A DNA stretch of 64,000 nt from Peptostreptococcaceae bacterium VA2 (GCA_000686145.1 JMMB01000007.1:1612001-1676000), one strand, 5' to 3'; positions 45,431 to 53,468 are shown, counted from the first letter of the stretch. Notes: generated by a model from the letters alone, not told the origin. A program made the numbers and translations.

Positions 45431-45443
45431 TTGGAGGACATTT

Positions 45444-46070
45444 ATGAAAAATCTATTAAATGAAGTGGTAGAAGAAGTAGTAAAGAGAGTTAAAAAAGAA
45501 GCGTTTATAGAAGTAGAAGCATCAGGAAGACATGTGCATTTAAGTGAAAAAGAAGTAGAAAGTTTATTTGGAAAAGGTTACACTCTTACAAAGTTAAGAG
45601 ATTTATCTCAACCAGGGCAATATGCTTGTAAAGAAAGAGTAACATTATCTGGGCCTAAAGGAAGTATAAAAAATGTTATAGTTTTGGGACCTTGTAGAAA
45701 AGAAACGCAAGTAGAAGTATCCTTAACTGATAGTTCATCATTAGGATTAAAGGCTCCTATAAAGCAAAGTGGAGATTTAAATGAAACATTAGGAATAAAA
45801 ATTTCTACAGAACATGGAGACGTAATTTTAGACAAAGGCCTTATGATTGCCAAAAGACATATCCATATAACACCACAGGATGCAACTAAATTTGATGTAT
45901 GTGATAATGAAATAGTTCAAGTTAAAGTATTTGGATCTAGACCTCTTATATTTGATGATGTAGTTGTTAGAGTAAATGAAAACTTTAAAACTAATATGCA
46001 TATAGACTATGATGAAGCTAATGCTTGTGGATACACTAAAGAAAGTATTGCAAAGATAATTAAAAAATAA
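45444..46070 (+). CDS. eutD: PduL-type phosphate acetyltransferase
   Basis: A 208-residue phosphotransacetylase that turns acetyl-CoA into acetyl phosphate and frees CoA inside the compartment. It is of the PduL type, with two related barrels carrying ASGRHVHLSE near residue 28 and AKRHIHITPQDA near residue 133, whose histidines bind zinc. It is unrelated to the E. coli Pta-type EutD. The first 18 residues (NLLNEVVEEVVKRVKKE) look like an encapsulation helix. TTGGAGGA precedes the ATG. Confidence 0.93.
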   Translation: MKNLLNEVVEEVVKRVKKEAFIEVEASGRHVHLSEKEVESLFGKGYTLTKLRDLSQPGQYACKERVTLSGPKGSIKNVIVLGPCRKETQVEVSLTDSSSLGLKAPIKQSGDLNETLGIKISTEHGDVILDKGLMIAKRHIHITPQDATKFDVCDNEIVQVKVFGSRPLIFDDVVVRVNENFKTNMHIDYDEANACGYTKESIAKIIKK

Positions 46071-46089
46071 CCTCTAGGGAGGAAAAATT

Positions 46090-46764
46090 GTGAACTATGA
46101 TAATGTTGTAAATCTTATAGTAGAAGAGATATACAAAAAATTAAATAATAATGAAGTTCCTAACAAACCTAAAGCTGTTTTATTATGGGAAGATGATAAA
46201 GCTAAATTTGATATGTTAAATAATGAATTTGATATATTTAATTTTGATAAAAATGTAAGAAACTGTGAAATACTTATTGTATCTAAGCTTTGTATGAGAG
46301 GCATTTGTAATTTAGCAATTGGAAATTCTACATCAGATGAAGAAAGATTTATATTAAAAATGCTTATGAAAGGCAAAAAAGTTTATATCTTAGATGAAGG
46401 AATAGAATACAAAAGATATAAAGAAACTGCACCTAAAGCTTTATACAATAAATACTTAGCTTATGAAGATGAACTTAAAAAGTTTGGGATAGAAATTATA
46501 AAAGATTTAAATTGTATAACTAGTAAAAAGAATAACTTTGTTCAAAATGAAGAAGTAAAAAAAGATGATTGCAAAACAGAAATCTTTAAGATGGATGACG
46601 AATTTAGTTTAGATTTAAAGAATAAAAAACTAATATCTGAATCTGATTTGAGAAAGCCTCAAATGAATGGAGTTAAAAGTATTATAGTTAGCAAAAAAAG
46701 TATAATAACTCCATTAGCTACAGATTTCATAAGAATACATCACTTAAAATTAAAAAGAATATAG
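46090..46764 (+). CDS. Ethanolamine-cluster protein, TIGR02536-like
   Basis: A 224-residue protein of unknown function found in Gram-positive eut clusters. It has three parts: an N-terminal amphipathic helix (DNVVNLIVEEIYKKLN) like encapsulation peptides; a Rossmann-like body with CEILIVSKLCMRGICNLAIG near residues 58-77, reminiscent of flavoprotein-type folds; and a C-terminal segment KSIITPLATDFIRIHHLKL that matches the IITPSA motif of EutT in this window. GTG start, with GGGAGG upstream. It may be a lumen protein handling flavin or cobalamin, by inference only. Confidence 0.82.
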   Translation: MNYDNVVNLIVEEIYKKLNNNEVPNKPKAVLLWEDDKAKFDMLNNEFDIFNFDKNVRNCEILIVSKLCMRGICNLAIGNSTSDEERFILKMLMKGKKVYILDEGIEYKRYKETAPKALYNKYLAYEDELKKFGIEIIKDLNCITSKKNNFVQNEEVKKDDCKTEIFKMDDEFSLDLKNKKLISESDLRKPQMNGVKSIIVSKKSIITPLATDFIRIHHLKLKRI

Positions 46765-46777
46765 TGGAGATAATTTT

Positions 46778-47050
46778 ATGGAAATAGGAAAAGTAGTAGG
46801 AAATGTATGGGCAACAAGAAAAGACGAAAAATTAAATGGACAAACATTTTTAATTGTAAAGCTTCTAGCAACTAAAGATACCTACAAAGATGGTTTTTTA
46901 GTTGCAGCAGATAATGCAGGTGCAGGAAATGGCGACTTAGTTCTTGTAAGCAAAGGATCTGCAGCCAGAGAGTCATTAGAAAACAAAAACACTCCAGTAG
47001 ATGCAACAATTGTTGGAATAGTTGATTCACTTGAGGTTTGTGATGAGTAA
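46778..47050 (+). CDS. eutN: Pentameric vertex protein EutN
   Basis: A 90-residue BMC-P protein that caps the vertices of the shell. Conserved features are GKVVGNVWATRKDEKLNGQTFLIV at the start, VAADNAGAGNGDLVLVSKGSAAR near residues 46-68, and VDATIVGIVDSLEV at the end. GTGGAGA precedes the ATG. Its stop overlaps the start of the next shell gene. Confidence 0.96.
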   Translation: MEIGKVVGNVWATRKDEKLNGQTFLIVKLLATKDTYKDGFLVAADNAGAGNGDLVLVSKGSAARESLENKNTPVDATIVGIVDSLEVCDE

Positions 47051-47591
47051 GAGTATTGGAGCTGTAGAGTTTAAAAGCATAGCTAAAGGAATAGAAGTAT
47101 CTAATGCTATGGTAAAAAAGTCTTTTGTTGAGATTTTATATTTAAAAAGCATATGTCCAGGTAAATTTTTAATAATAGTAGCTGGAGACACATCTCAAGT
47201 AAAAGATTGTATAAACTATGGGGTAGACAACGGTATTGAATATATAGTTGACAACTTTATAATAAATTCTGTACACGAAGATATAGTAAATGGATTTAAA
47301 CATAAGTATAAAGCAATAGATAACATAACATCTATTGGAGTAATGGAAAGCACTAAAGTATGTGCTGGGATAAAATCACTAGATAAAGCTTTAAAATCTA
47401 GTGATGTAGTTCTTTTAAAACTACAATTATCTTTTGCAATAGGAGGTAAACTAGTATATATAGTAGCTGGAGATTTAAGTAGCGTAGAAGTATGTATAAA
47501 TGAAGGTAAAAGTATAATAAACCCTAAAGAGATAATAAATACATCAATAATACCGTCAGTAGATAAGCAAATAATTAAAAATTTAATATAA
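47043..47591 (+). CDS. PduT-like trimeric shell protein with predicted Fe-S pore
   Basis: A 182-residue protein with two fused BMC domains. The first reads SIGAVEFKSIAKGIEVSNAM, then SICPGKFLIIVAGD; the second reads SIGVMESTKVCAGIKSLDKA, then FAIGGKLVYIVAGDLSSVEV. Cys38 in the SICPGKF loop aligns with the cysteine of Salmonella PduT that binds a 4Fe-4S cluster in the trimer pore. ATG 47043 overlaps the end of eutN. An iron-sulfur centre in the shell could carry electrons in or out, or deliver clusters. Function is inferred from PduT. Confidence 0.9.
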   Translation: MSKSIGAVEFKSIAKGIEVSNAMVKKSFVEILYLKSICPGKFLIIVAGDTSQVKDCINYGVDNGIEYIVDNFIINSVHEDIVNGFKHKYKAIDNITSIGVMESTKVCAGIKSLDKALKSSDVVLLKLQLSFAIGGKLVYIVAGDLSSVEVCINEGKSIINPKEIINTSIIPSVDKQIIKNLI

Positions 47592-47605
47592 TAGTGGAGG
47601 TAACT

Positions 47606-48697
47606 ATGACTATAAATGAAATTATAATTTATGTAATGGCAGCATTTATGGCACTTGGAGCTATAGATAAATGCCTAGGAAATAAGTTTGGATTAGGGGA
47701 ACAGTTCGAAGAAGGTATAATGGCTATGGGTTCATTGGCAGTAGCCATGGTTGGGGTTATATGTCTAGCACCAGTTTTAGCAGATGTCTTAAGACCAGTA
47801 GTAGTACCAGTATTTGATATGTTAGGAGCAGATCCGGCCATGTTTGCAGGGAGTTTACTTGCCAATGATATGGGTGGGGCACCACTTGCAATGGAACTTG
47901 CAAAAGATCCTCAAGCTGGTTTATTTGGGGGATTAATAGTAGGGGCTATGATGGGACCTACTATAGTATTTATAATACCAGTGGCGCTTGGAATAATAGA
48001 AAAAGAAGACCAGAAATTCTTAGCAACAGGGATACTTGCAGGTATAATAACTATCCCAATAGGAGCATTTGTAGGAGGATTAGTAGCAGGATTCCCGATT
48101 ATAATGATTATTAAGAACTTAGTACCTATAATAATATTTGCAGTTATAATAGCTCTAGGTTTAATGAAATTTGAAAATGCAATGATAAAAGGGTTTACAT
48201 ACTTTGGAAAAGGTGTGGTTATAGTTATAACACTAGCGCTTGCAGCTGCTATCGTTGAAGCATTAACAGGAATAGTTGTAATACCAGGGATGAAGCCAAT
48301 ACATGAAGGGATAGCAATAGTTGGAGATATAGCAATAGTATTAGCTGGAGCGTTCCCACTAGTATTTGTTATAACTAAAGTATTTAACAAACCTTTAATG
48401 GCTTTAGGAAAATTACTTGGAATGAATGATATATCAGCAGCTGGATTAGTTGCAAGCTTAGCTAACTGTATACCTATGTTTGGTATGATGAAAGATATGG
48501 ATGATAGAGGTAAAATAATAAATGTAGCATTTTCTGTATCAGCGGCATTTGTATTTGGAGATCATTTAGGATTTACAGCAGGATTTAATGCAGATATGAT
48601 AACTCCAATGATAGTTGCAAAATTAGTTGGAGGAATAAGTGCAGTAGCATTAGCTATGGTTATTGCAAATAAGACATTAAAAAAGGAGAATGCTTAA
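47606..48697 (+). CDS. eutH: Ethanolamine permease EutH
   Basis: A 363-residue membrane transporter with about ten hydrophobic segments, which imports ethanolamine. EutH landmarks are INEIIIYVMAAFMALGAIDK at the N terminus, DPAMFAGSLLANDMGGAPLAM near residues 75-95 and FGDHLGFTAGFNADMITPMI near residues 315-334. I use ATG 47606 since GTGGAGG lies 5 nt before it; the in-frame GTG at 47594 lies in the ribosome site. It is followed by eutQ with a 1-bp gap. Confidence 0.94.
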   Translation: MTINEIIIYVMAAFMALGAIDKCLGNKFGLGEQFEEGIMAMGSLAVAMVGVICLAPVLADVLRPVVVPVFDMLGADPAMFAGSLLANDMGGAPLAMELAKDPQAGLFGGLIVGAMMGPTIVFIIPVALGIIEKEDQKFLATGILAGIITIPIGAFVGGLVAGFPIIMIIKNLVPIIIFAVIIALGLMKFENAMIKGFTYFGKGVVIVITLALAAAIVEALTGIVVIPGMKPIHEGIAIVGDIAIVLAGAFPLVFVITKVFNKPLMALGKLLGMNDISAAGLVASLANCIPMFGMMKDMDDRGKIINVAFSVSAAFVFGDHLGFTAGFNADMITPMIVAKLVGGISAVALAMVIANKTLKKENA

Positions 48698-48698
48698 A

Positions 48699-49172
48699 AT
48701 GGATATAAAAAATATAGATAAAGAACTTCTAGAAGTATTAGTAAGACAAATACTAGAAGAAAAAATAAATGGAGTTAAGGATAGTGTAGATTTTGTAAGA
48801 AACAAAGATATAAGTGGAGTAACATCTGTAAAACTACCTACTGTAAAAGTTGATGAATCAAATAGGTTAGATACAGGAAACCCTGATGACGTAGTTTACA
48901 CTAAAGACTTATTCTCACTAGATGAAAGTAAAAGACTAGGCTGCGGAATAATGGAAATGAAAGAAACAACTTTTGATTGGACATTAGACTATGATGAAAT
49001 AGATTATGTAATAGAAGGAACATTAGATATAATAATAGATGGAAGAAAAGTATCTGCATCTGCGGGTGAATTAATACTTATACCAAAAGGAAGTAAAATA
49101 CAATTCTCAGTTAAGGACTATTCTAGATTTATATATGTAACATATCCAGCTGATTGGTCATCTCAAAATTAA
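48699..49172 (+). CDS. eutQ: Cupin-fold protein EutQ
   Basis: A 157-residue protein ending the cluster. An N-terminal amphipathic helix (KELLEVLVRQILEEKI) precedes a linker and a C-terminal cupin barrel with WTLDYDEIDYVIEGTLDIII near residues 90-109 and GELILIPKGSKIQFSV near 121-136. Enteric EutQ has been reported to have acetate kinase activity, which is not testable here. I prefer ATG 48699, 10 nt after GGAG; ATG 48690 is too close to that site. The terminator lies just downstream. Confidence 0.9.
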   Translation: MDIKNIDKELLEVLVRQILEEKINGVKDSVDFVRNKDISGVTSVKLPTVKVDESNRLDTGNPDDVVYTKDLFSLDESKRLGCGIMEMKETTFDWTLDYDEIDYVIEGTLDIIIDGRKVSASAGELILIPKGSKIQFSVKDYSRFIYVTYPADWSSQN

Positions 49173-49185
49173 ATATAATAAAATG

Positions 49186-49222
49186 AAGACTATAGCATTT
49201 ATTAGCTATAGTCTTTATTTTA
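49186..49222 (+). terminator. Terminator of the eut cluster
   Basis: An 11-bp stem, AAGACTATAGC with GCTATAGTCTT, is followed by TATTTTAT. Confidence 0.88.
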
Positions 49223-49387
49223 TAAATAAATTGGCTAAGAAAAAGCTTAAATATAGAAAAAATCTATACCTAAGCTTAAATTTATACAAAATAACTATAG
49301 TTAGAAATTGAAGTAGACATAATAATTCTTAGAAAATTATGATACAATATGTAAGAAATGCTAAAATAAAAAATTATGGAGGACACA

Positions 49388-50371
49388 ATGCATATAAAAA
49401 ATAATAAAAAAATATCTATAATAGTAGCTATGCTAATGATGGGAAGTACATTTGTAGGATGTGCAAAAGATAAAAATGAATCAACAACTACATCAGAGCC
49501 TAAAAAAAATGAACAAGCAATAAAATTAAGTACTAAAGATGATTATACATACGAAAGTAATGATTACTTTACAAGCATAAGTTGGTTAGAAAAAAATATT
49601 GAAAAAAATAAAAATTTAGTAATAATAGATGCAAGAAGTAAAGAAGATTATCAAAAAGGCCATATACCAGGGTCTATAAATGTAGCATGGCAAAGCCTAG
49701 CACAAATGGAAGGTAAAGCTGGAGACAAAGGTTGGGGTACGTTATTAGAACAAGATGCTTTATCTAAAGCACTATCAGAAATTGGAATAACTAAAGATAG
49801 CCAAGTATTAGTTTATGCAACTAAAGGTGCTTGGGGAGAAGATGGAAGAATAGTTTGGTGTCTGCAAAGAGCAGGAGTAGATGCAAGAATGTTAAATGGC
49901 GGATTTGATTTATGGAAATCAGAAAATAAAGAAGTAAGCAAAGATATTTCTAAAAATGAAGTAAGTGATTTTAAAGTTGAAAAAATAACGAACGATAACA
50001 ATATAACTACAGATGAACTTAAAAAAGAAATTAAAGATGTGAAATTAATAGACACTAGAGAAGAGGACGAATATAAAGGTGCTACTAACTTTGGTGAAGC
50101 AAGAGGAGGACATCTACCTAATGCTATAAATATAACATTTAATAAGCTTTATAATGAAGATGGAACTATAAAATCAAATGAAGAAATAGAAAAGGTAATG
50201 AAAGAAAATAAAATAGAAAAAACTGATAAAATAGTTACATACTGTACATCCGGGATAAGATCAGCACATATGGGACTAGCTCTTAAAAATGCAGGATATG
50301 AAAATGTTAGAAATTATGACGCGTCATACTACGAATGGGCAGCAGACAAGAATAATGAGGTAGTTAAGTAA
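49388..50371 (+). CDS. Surface lipoprotein with two rhodanese domains
   Basis: A 327-residue sulfurtransferase-type lipoprotein. The signal peptide ends in the lipobox STFVGC, so the domains face outside. Domain 1 (near residues 70-190) has IIDARSKEDYQKGHIPGSIN, but where the active cysteine belongs it reads YATKGAWGEDGR, so it is probably inactive. Domain 2 has IDTREEDEYKGATNFGEARG and the loop VTYCTSGIRSAH near residue 287 with a catalytic cysteine. This is the usual thiosulfate sulfurtransferase arrangement. GGAGG precedes ATG 49388. The next gene follows 8 bp later. Confidence 0.9.
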   Translation: MHIKNNKKISIIVAMLMMGSTFVGCAKDKNESTTTSEPKKNEQAIKLSTKDDYTYESNDYFTSISWLEKNIEKNKNLVIIDARSKEDYQKGHIPGSINVAWQSLAQMEGKAGDKGWGTLLEQDALSKALSEIGITKDSQVLVYATKGAWGEDGRIVWCLQRAGVDARMLNGGFDLWKSENKEVSKDISKNEVSDFKVEKITNDNNITTDELKKEIKDVKLIDTREEDEYKGATNFGEARGGHLPNAINITFNKLYNEDGTIKSNEEIEKVMKENKIEKTDKIVTYCTSGIRSAHMGLALKNAGYENVRNYDASYYEWAADKNNEVVK

Positions 50372-50379
50372 TTTTAGGA

Positions 50380-51096
50380 GTGATTAAAATAAAAGATAAA
50401 ACAAAAAAAATACTAATAAAGATAGGTGTAGTGCTAATTATTTTAAGTACATACTTATTTGTGCCACAAGTTAAACAAAATATAAATCAAATGGTATTTT
50501 ATTTAAGTATGCTTAACTTAGATGCCATAAAAGAATACATACTTTCTTTTGGAGCTTGGGCTCCAATAATATCATTTTTATTAATGTTACTTCAATCAGT
50601 AGCAGCACCACTTCCAGCATTTTTGATTACATTTGCAAATGCAGCTTTATTTGGATGGGTATACGGAGCTATTTTATCGTGGGTTAGTGCTATGGCAGGT
50701 GCGGCATTATGTTTTTATATTGCTAGATTTTTAGGAAGAGAATCAGTAGAAAAACTTACTAGTAAATACGCACTAGATAGTGTAAATGTATTCTTTGAAA
50801 AATACGGAAAACATACTATATTAATAGCTAGGCTACTACCATTTATGTCATTTGACTTAGTAAGTTATGCGGCTGGATTTACATCTATGAGTTTTATATC
50901 GTTTTTTGTAGCAACAGGATTAGGACAACTTCCAGCTACAATTATATACTCATATGTAGGAGATATGTTAACTGGTTCTGCTAAGCTTGTTATGATGGGA
51001 ATTATGATACTATTTGCTTTAAGCGTATTAGCTTTTATGTTAAAAAAGGTGTACAATGAAAAAAATGATAATTCTATAGATATTAAATTAAAGTAA
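50380..51096 (+). CDS. TVP38/TMEM64 (DedA superfamily) membrane protein, copy 1
   Basis: A membrane protein of about 235 residues with four to five spans and the VTT-domain pattern: FLITFANAALFGWVYGAILS near residues 86-105, then FYIARFLGRESVEKL, and LIARLLPFMSFDLVSYAAGF near residues 148-167. The wider superfamily moves lipids or undecaprenyl phosphate across membranes. The start is unusual: GTG at 50380 is inside AGGAG itself, whereas in-frame ATA at 50389 lies 8 nt after it. It follows the rhodanese gene closely, a pairing seen in other bacteria. Confidence 0.87.
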   Translation: MIKIKDKTKKILIKIGVVLIILSTYLFVPQVKQNINQMVFYLSMLNLDAIKEYILSFGAWAPIISFLLMLLQSVAAPLPAFLITFANAALFGWVYGAILSWVSAMAGAALCFYIARFLGRESVEKLTSKYALDSVNVFFEKYGKHTILIARLLPFMSFDLVSYAAGFTSMSFISFFVATGLGQLPATIIYSYVGDMLTGSAKLVMMGIMILFALSVLAFMLKKVYNEKNDNSIDIKLK

Positions 51097-51104
51097 TTAT
51101 AAAT

Positions 51105-51135
51105 GTGGATTGGCTTATGTCAATCCATATTTGTT
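51105..51135 (+). terminator. Weak hairpin between TVP38 copy 1 and the CCG gene
   Basis: A 7-bp stem TGGATTG/CAATCCA around GCTTATGT is followed by TATTTGTT. It may attenuate transcription into the next gene rather than end it. Confidence 0.55.
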
Positions 51136-51151
51136 AGTTGGAGGAAATTAA

Positions 51152-51976
51152 ATGAGTAAAGCGTCTTTTAAGTTTCATCAAATAAATAGTAGTAAAAAAA
51201 TATTCAATAAAAGTTTTATAAAAGAAAGTAGTGAAATAATTTTTATGCCAGGATGTAGTTTAAGTGGATATAATGAAGAACTGATTTTAAATATATATGA
51301 CTATTTAAAAAAACATATAAAAAATATAGGAATAACTTTCTCTTGTTGTTATAGACCAAGTCTTATGATAAGTGATGATAATTCTTTTAATAAGTATTAT
51401 AAAAAATTAAATGAAACTTTTATAAACAACAATATAAAAGAAATTATAACAGCATGCCCTAATTGTTATAAAACAGTCAAAGCTAATAGTAAAAATATTA
51501 AAGTTACATTTTTACTAGATGTGATAAAAGAAAAAGGAATAGATGAACTTTTATTAAACCATTATAAAGATATAAATATAAAATTTGCTATACAAGATTC
51601 ATGTGCTATAAGAGGTGAAAATTCTATATATGAAAGTTCAAGATTTATATTAGATAGTCTTGGTATTGACTATGTAGAATTTGAAAAAAATAGAAAAAAT
51701 TCAAATTGTTGTGGTGCAATATTTGTAGATAATACCAAAAAAATCGGCCAAATAAAAAGAAGATGCTCACAAACTAATGAAAAACATGTAATATGTTACT
51801 GTGAAACATGTACAAAATCAATGATAGAAGGAAATAAACAATCTATTCATATATTAGATTTAATTTTTAATAAAGAAGTTATAAATAAAAGTTACTTTAG
51901 TCAAGAAAATCAATCCGCTATACAATCGTGGAAAAATAGATATAAACTAAATAATAGGAGAAAATATGAAGAATAA
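51152..51976 (+). CDS. CCG-domain cysteine-rich redox protein (HdrB-like)
   Basis: A 274-residue protein with the two cysteine-rich blocks of the heterodisulfide-reductase B/GlpC family. MPGCS near residue 32, FSCCYRPS near residue 66 and ACPNCYKTV near residue 106 form the first set. QDSCAIRG near residue 150, NCCGAIF near residue 188 and CYCETCTKS near residue 212 form the second. Such sites bind an unusual 4Fe-4S cluster and handle disulfide chemistry. It lacks ferredoxin domains, so a partner is needed. It sits between two TVP38 genes and overlaps the second by 11 bp. Confidence 0.85.
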   Translation: MSKASFKFHQINSSKKIFNKSFIKESSEIIFMPGCSLSGYNEELILNIYDYLKKHIKNIGITFSCCYRPSLMISDDNSFNKYYKKLNETFINNNIKEIITACPNCYKTVKANSKNIKVTFLLDVIKEKGIDELLLNHYKDINIKFAIQDSCAIRGENSIYESSRFILDSLGIDYVEFEKNRKNSNCCGAIFVDNTKKIGQIKRRCSQTNEKHVICYCETCTKSMIEGNKQSIHILDLIFNKEVINKSYFSQENQSAIQSWKNRYKLNNRRKYEE

Positions 51977-52619
51977 GTTGAAAAAATTGATATTGATATT
52001 TTTTATAGGTATAGTAATACTAATAGGAAGTAAATTTATTAGTAAAAATTTAGATATATACGATTTACAAAAATATATAAGTTCGTTTGGAATTTTAGCA
52101 CCTATAATATATATAATAATGTTTTCTATAGTACCTTTAACGTTCTTCCCCGATTCAATACTAGCCATAGCATCAGGGCTTGTATTTGGATTTTATAAAG
52201 GGTATATATATACAACTATAGGAGCTTTAATAGGCAGTAGTATTGCATTTTTTATAGCTAGGTATTTAGGATACAATCTAGTTAAAAAATTTTCTAATGA
52301 CAAGCTATCTAAAATAGAAAGACTAATAGACAACCATGGTTTTTACATAATATTTTTATTAAGGTTAATACCACTTTTCCCATTTGATGTAATAAGTTAT
52401 GGTGCAGGTCTTACAAGTGTTAAATATAAACATTTCATAGGAGCTACTTTACTTGGAACGATACCCGGTATAGCTGTGTTTACAAACATAGGAGCAAAAT
52501 CAGTAAATATAAGTACAACAGGATTTTATACATCAATAGCAATTCTTATATTGCTTTTTATAATATCTATAATACTTAAAAATAAATTCTTAAATAAAAA
52601 ATTAAAAGAAATCGACTAA
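51966..52619 (+). CDS. TVP38/TMEM64 membrane protein, copy 2
   Basis: A 217-residue membrane protein, paralogous to the copy 1.6 kb upstream. It has one N-terminal span, then SILAIASGLVFGFYKGYIYT near residues 63-82, FFIARYLGYNLVKKF near residues 96-110 and FLLRLIPLFPFDVISYGAG near residues 132-150. AATAGGAG precedes the ATG inside the 3' end of the CCG gene, so translation is probably coupled. Predicted role by superfamily: lipid scrambling or transport. The CDP-alcohol phosphatidyltransferase gene follows 15 bp later. Confidence 0.88.
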   Translation: MKNKLKKLILIFFIGIVILIGSKFISKNLDIYDLQKYISSFGILAPIIYIIMFSIVPLTFFPDSILAIASGLVFGFYKGYIYTTIGALIGSSIAFFIARYLGYNLVKKFSNDKLSKIERLIDNHGFYIIFLLRLIPLFPFDVISYGAGLTSVKYKHFIGATLLGTIPGIAVFTNIGAKSVNISTTGFYTSIAILILLFIISIILKNKFLNKKLKEID

Positions 52620-52634
52620 AAGAAAGGAACAAAT

Positions 52635-53219
52635 ATGCTAGATACACATGCAAGAAAATATGTTAGCCCATTTATAGAAAGTGGAGCAAACTTTTTTATA
52701 AAATTAAAACTTAGTGCTAATGATGTAACAACATTAGCTTTAATACTTGGAATAATATCATCTGTATTTTTGTATTTTGATAAAAATGTTCTTGCAGTAG
52801 TTATATTATGGACATCAGGATATTTAGATGCAATAGATGGAGCGATAGCAAGAAAAACAAGTACTTCTTCAAGCTTTGGAACTGTACTTGATATAACGTT
52901 TGATAGAGTTGTTGAGATAGGTATAATACTTGTTGTAGGACTTAAATTTGTAGATACTAGATTTAGCTTAATAGTTTTGTTAGCATCAATTTTATTATCT
53001 ATGGTAATATTTTTAACTGTTGGTGCAGTTAGTGAAAAAAATGGAATAAAATCATTTTATTATCAAGCTGGAATGGCTGAAAGAAGCGAAGGTTTCATCA
53101 TGTTTTCACTTATTATGTTAAGCCAAAATTATGTTAATATTATAATAAATATATTTTCAATTATAATACTTATAACAGCATTTCAAAGAATATATGAAGC
53201 TAAAAAGATTTTAAAGTAA
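52635..53219 (+). CDS. CDP-alcohol phosphatidyltransferase family protein
   Basis: A 194-residue membrane enzyme with about six spans. The catalytic motif DG-x2-AR-x8-G-x3-D-x3-D is complete at residues 61-83 (DGAIAR, then G, D and D in SFGTVLDITFDR). Family members join a CDP-linked lipid to an alcohol, making phosphatidylglycerol phosphate, inositol lipids or similar. The acceptor is not evident. The MAERSEGF segment in the C-terminal half is typical of some family members. AGAAAGGAAC precedes the ATG. It ends a run of lipid and redox genes. Confidence 0.9.
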   Translation: MLDTHARKYVSPFIESGANFFIKLKLSANDVTTLALILGIISSVFLYFDKNVLAVVILWTSGYLDAIDGAIARKTSTSSSFGTVLDITFDRVVEIGIILVVGLKFVDTRFSLIVLLASILLSMVIFLTVGAVSEKNGIKSFYYQAGMAERSEGFIMFSLIMLSQNYVNIIINIFSIIILITAFQRIYEAKKILK

Positions 53220-53293
53220 ATACAACTAATAATATATTGTAAAAAATTTGAGTTTAATCGTATTTTGATATATAATATTTTAGTAAACTTAAT

Positions 53294-53331
53294 GAGACAG
53301 TTCGTAAGCCTCCTGTCTAAAAATAAAACTA
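53294..53331 (+). ncRNA. preQ1-I riboswitch aptamer
   Basis: Stem GACAG (53296-53300) pairs with CTGTC (53313-53317) around the C/U-rich loop TTCGTAAGCCTC, followed by an A-rich tail TAAAAATAAAACTA that can enter the loop as an H-type pseudoknot. This is the compact class I preQ1 fold. The downstream gene is a queuosine-precursor transporter, which fits. Confidence 0.9.
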
Positions 53332-53407
53332 CGGTGAAAAACATTTATACAATGTTGTAATTGTTGTTCAAAAAACCGTAGATATAGGCTACGGTTTTAT
53401 TTTTTTG
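53329..53407 (+). terminator. preQ1 expression platform: competing antiterminator and terminator
   Basis: CTACGGT just after the aptamer tail (53329-53335) and CTACGGT at 53389-53395 can both pair with ACCGTAG at 53375-53381. Pairing with the first gives an antiterminator; pairing with the second gives a terminator (AAACCGTAG/CTACGGTTT) followed by a T tract. Ligand locks the tail and should favour termination. Confidence 0.88.
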
Positions 53408-53468
53408 TATAAATACAATTTTTCCTAGTAATATAGGCTCAAAAATAATTAACATTAGGAGAAAAAAT

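Noticed and set aside
47911-48390. 159-codon minus-strand open frame inside eutH
   Set aside because: It is a shadow of the eutH coding frame, low in complexity and without a ribosome site.
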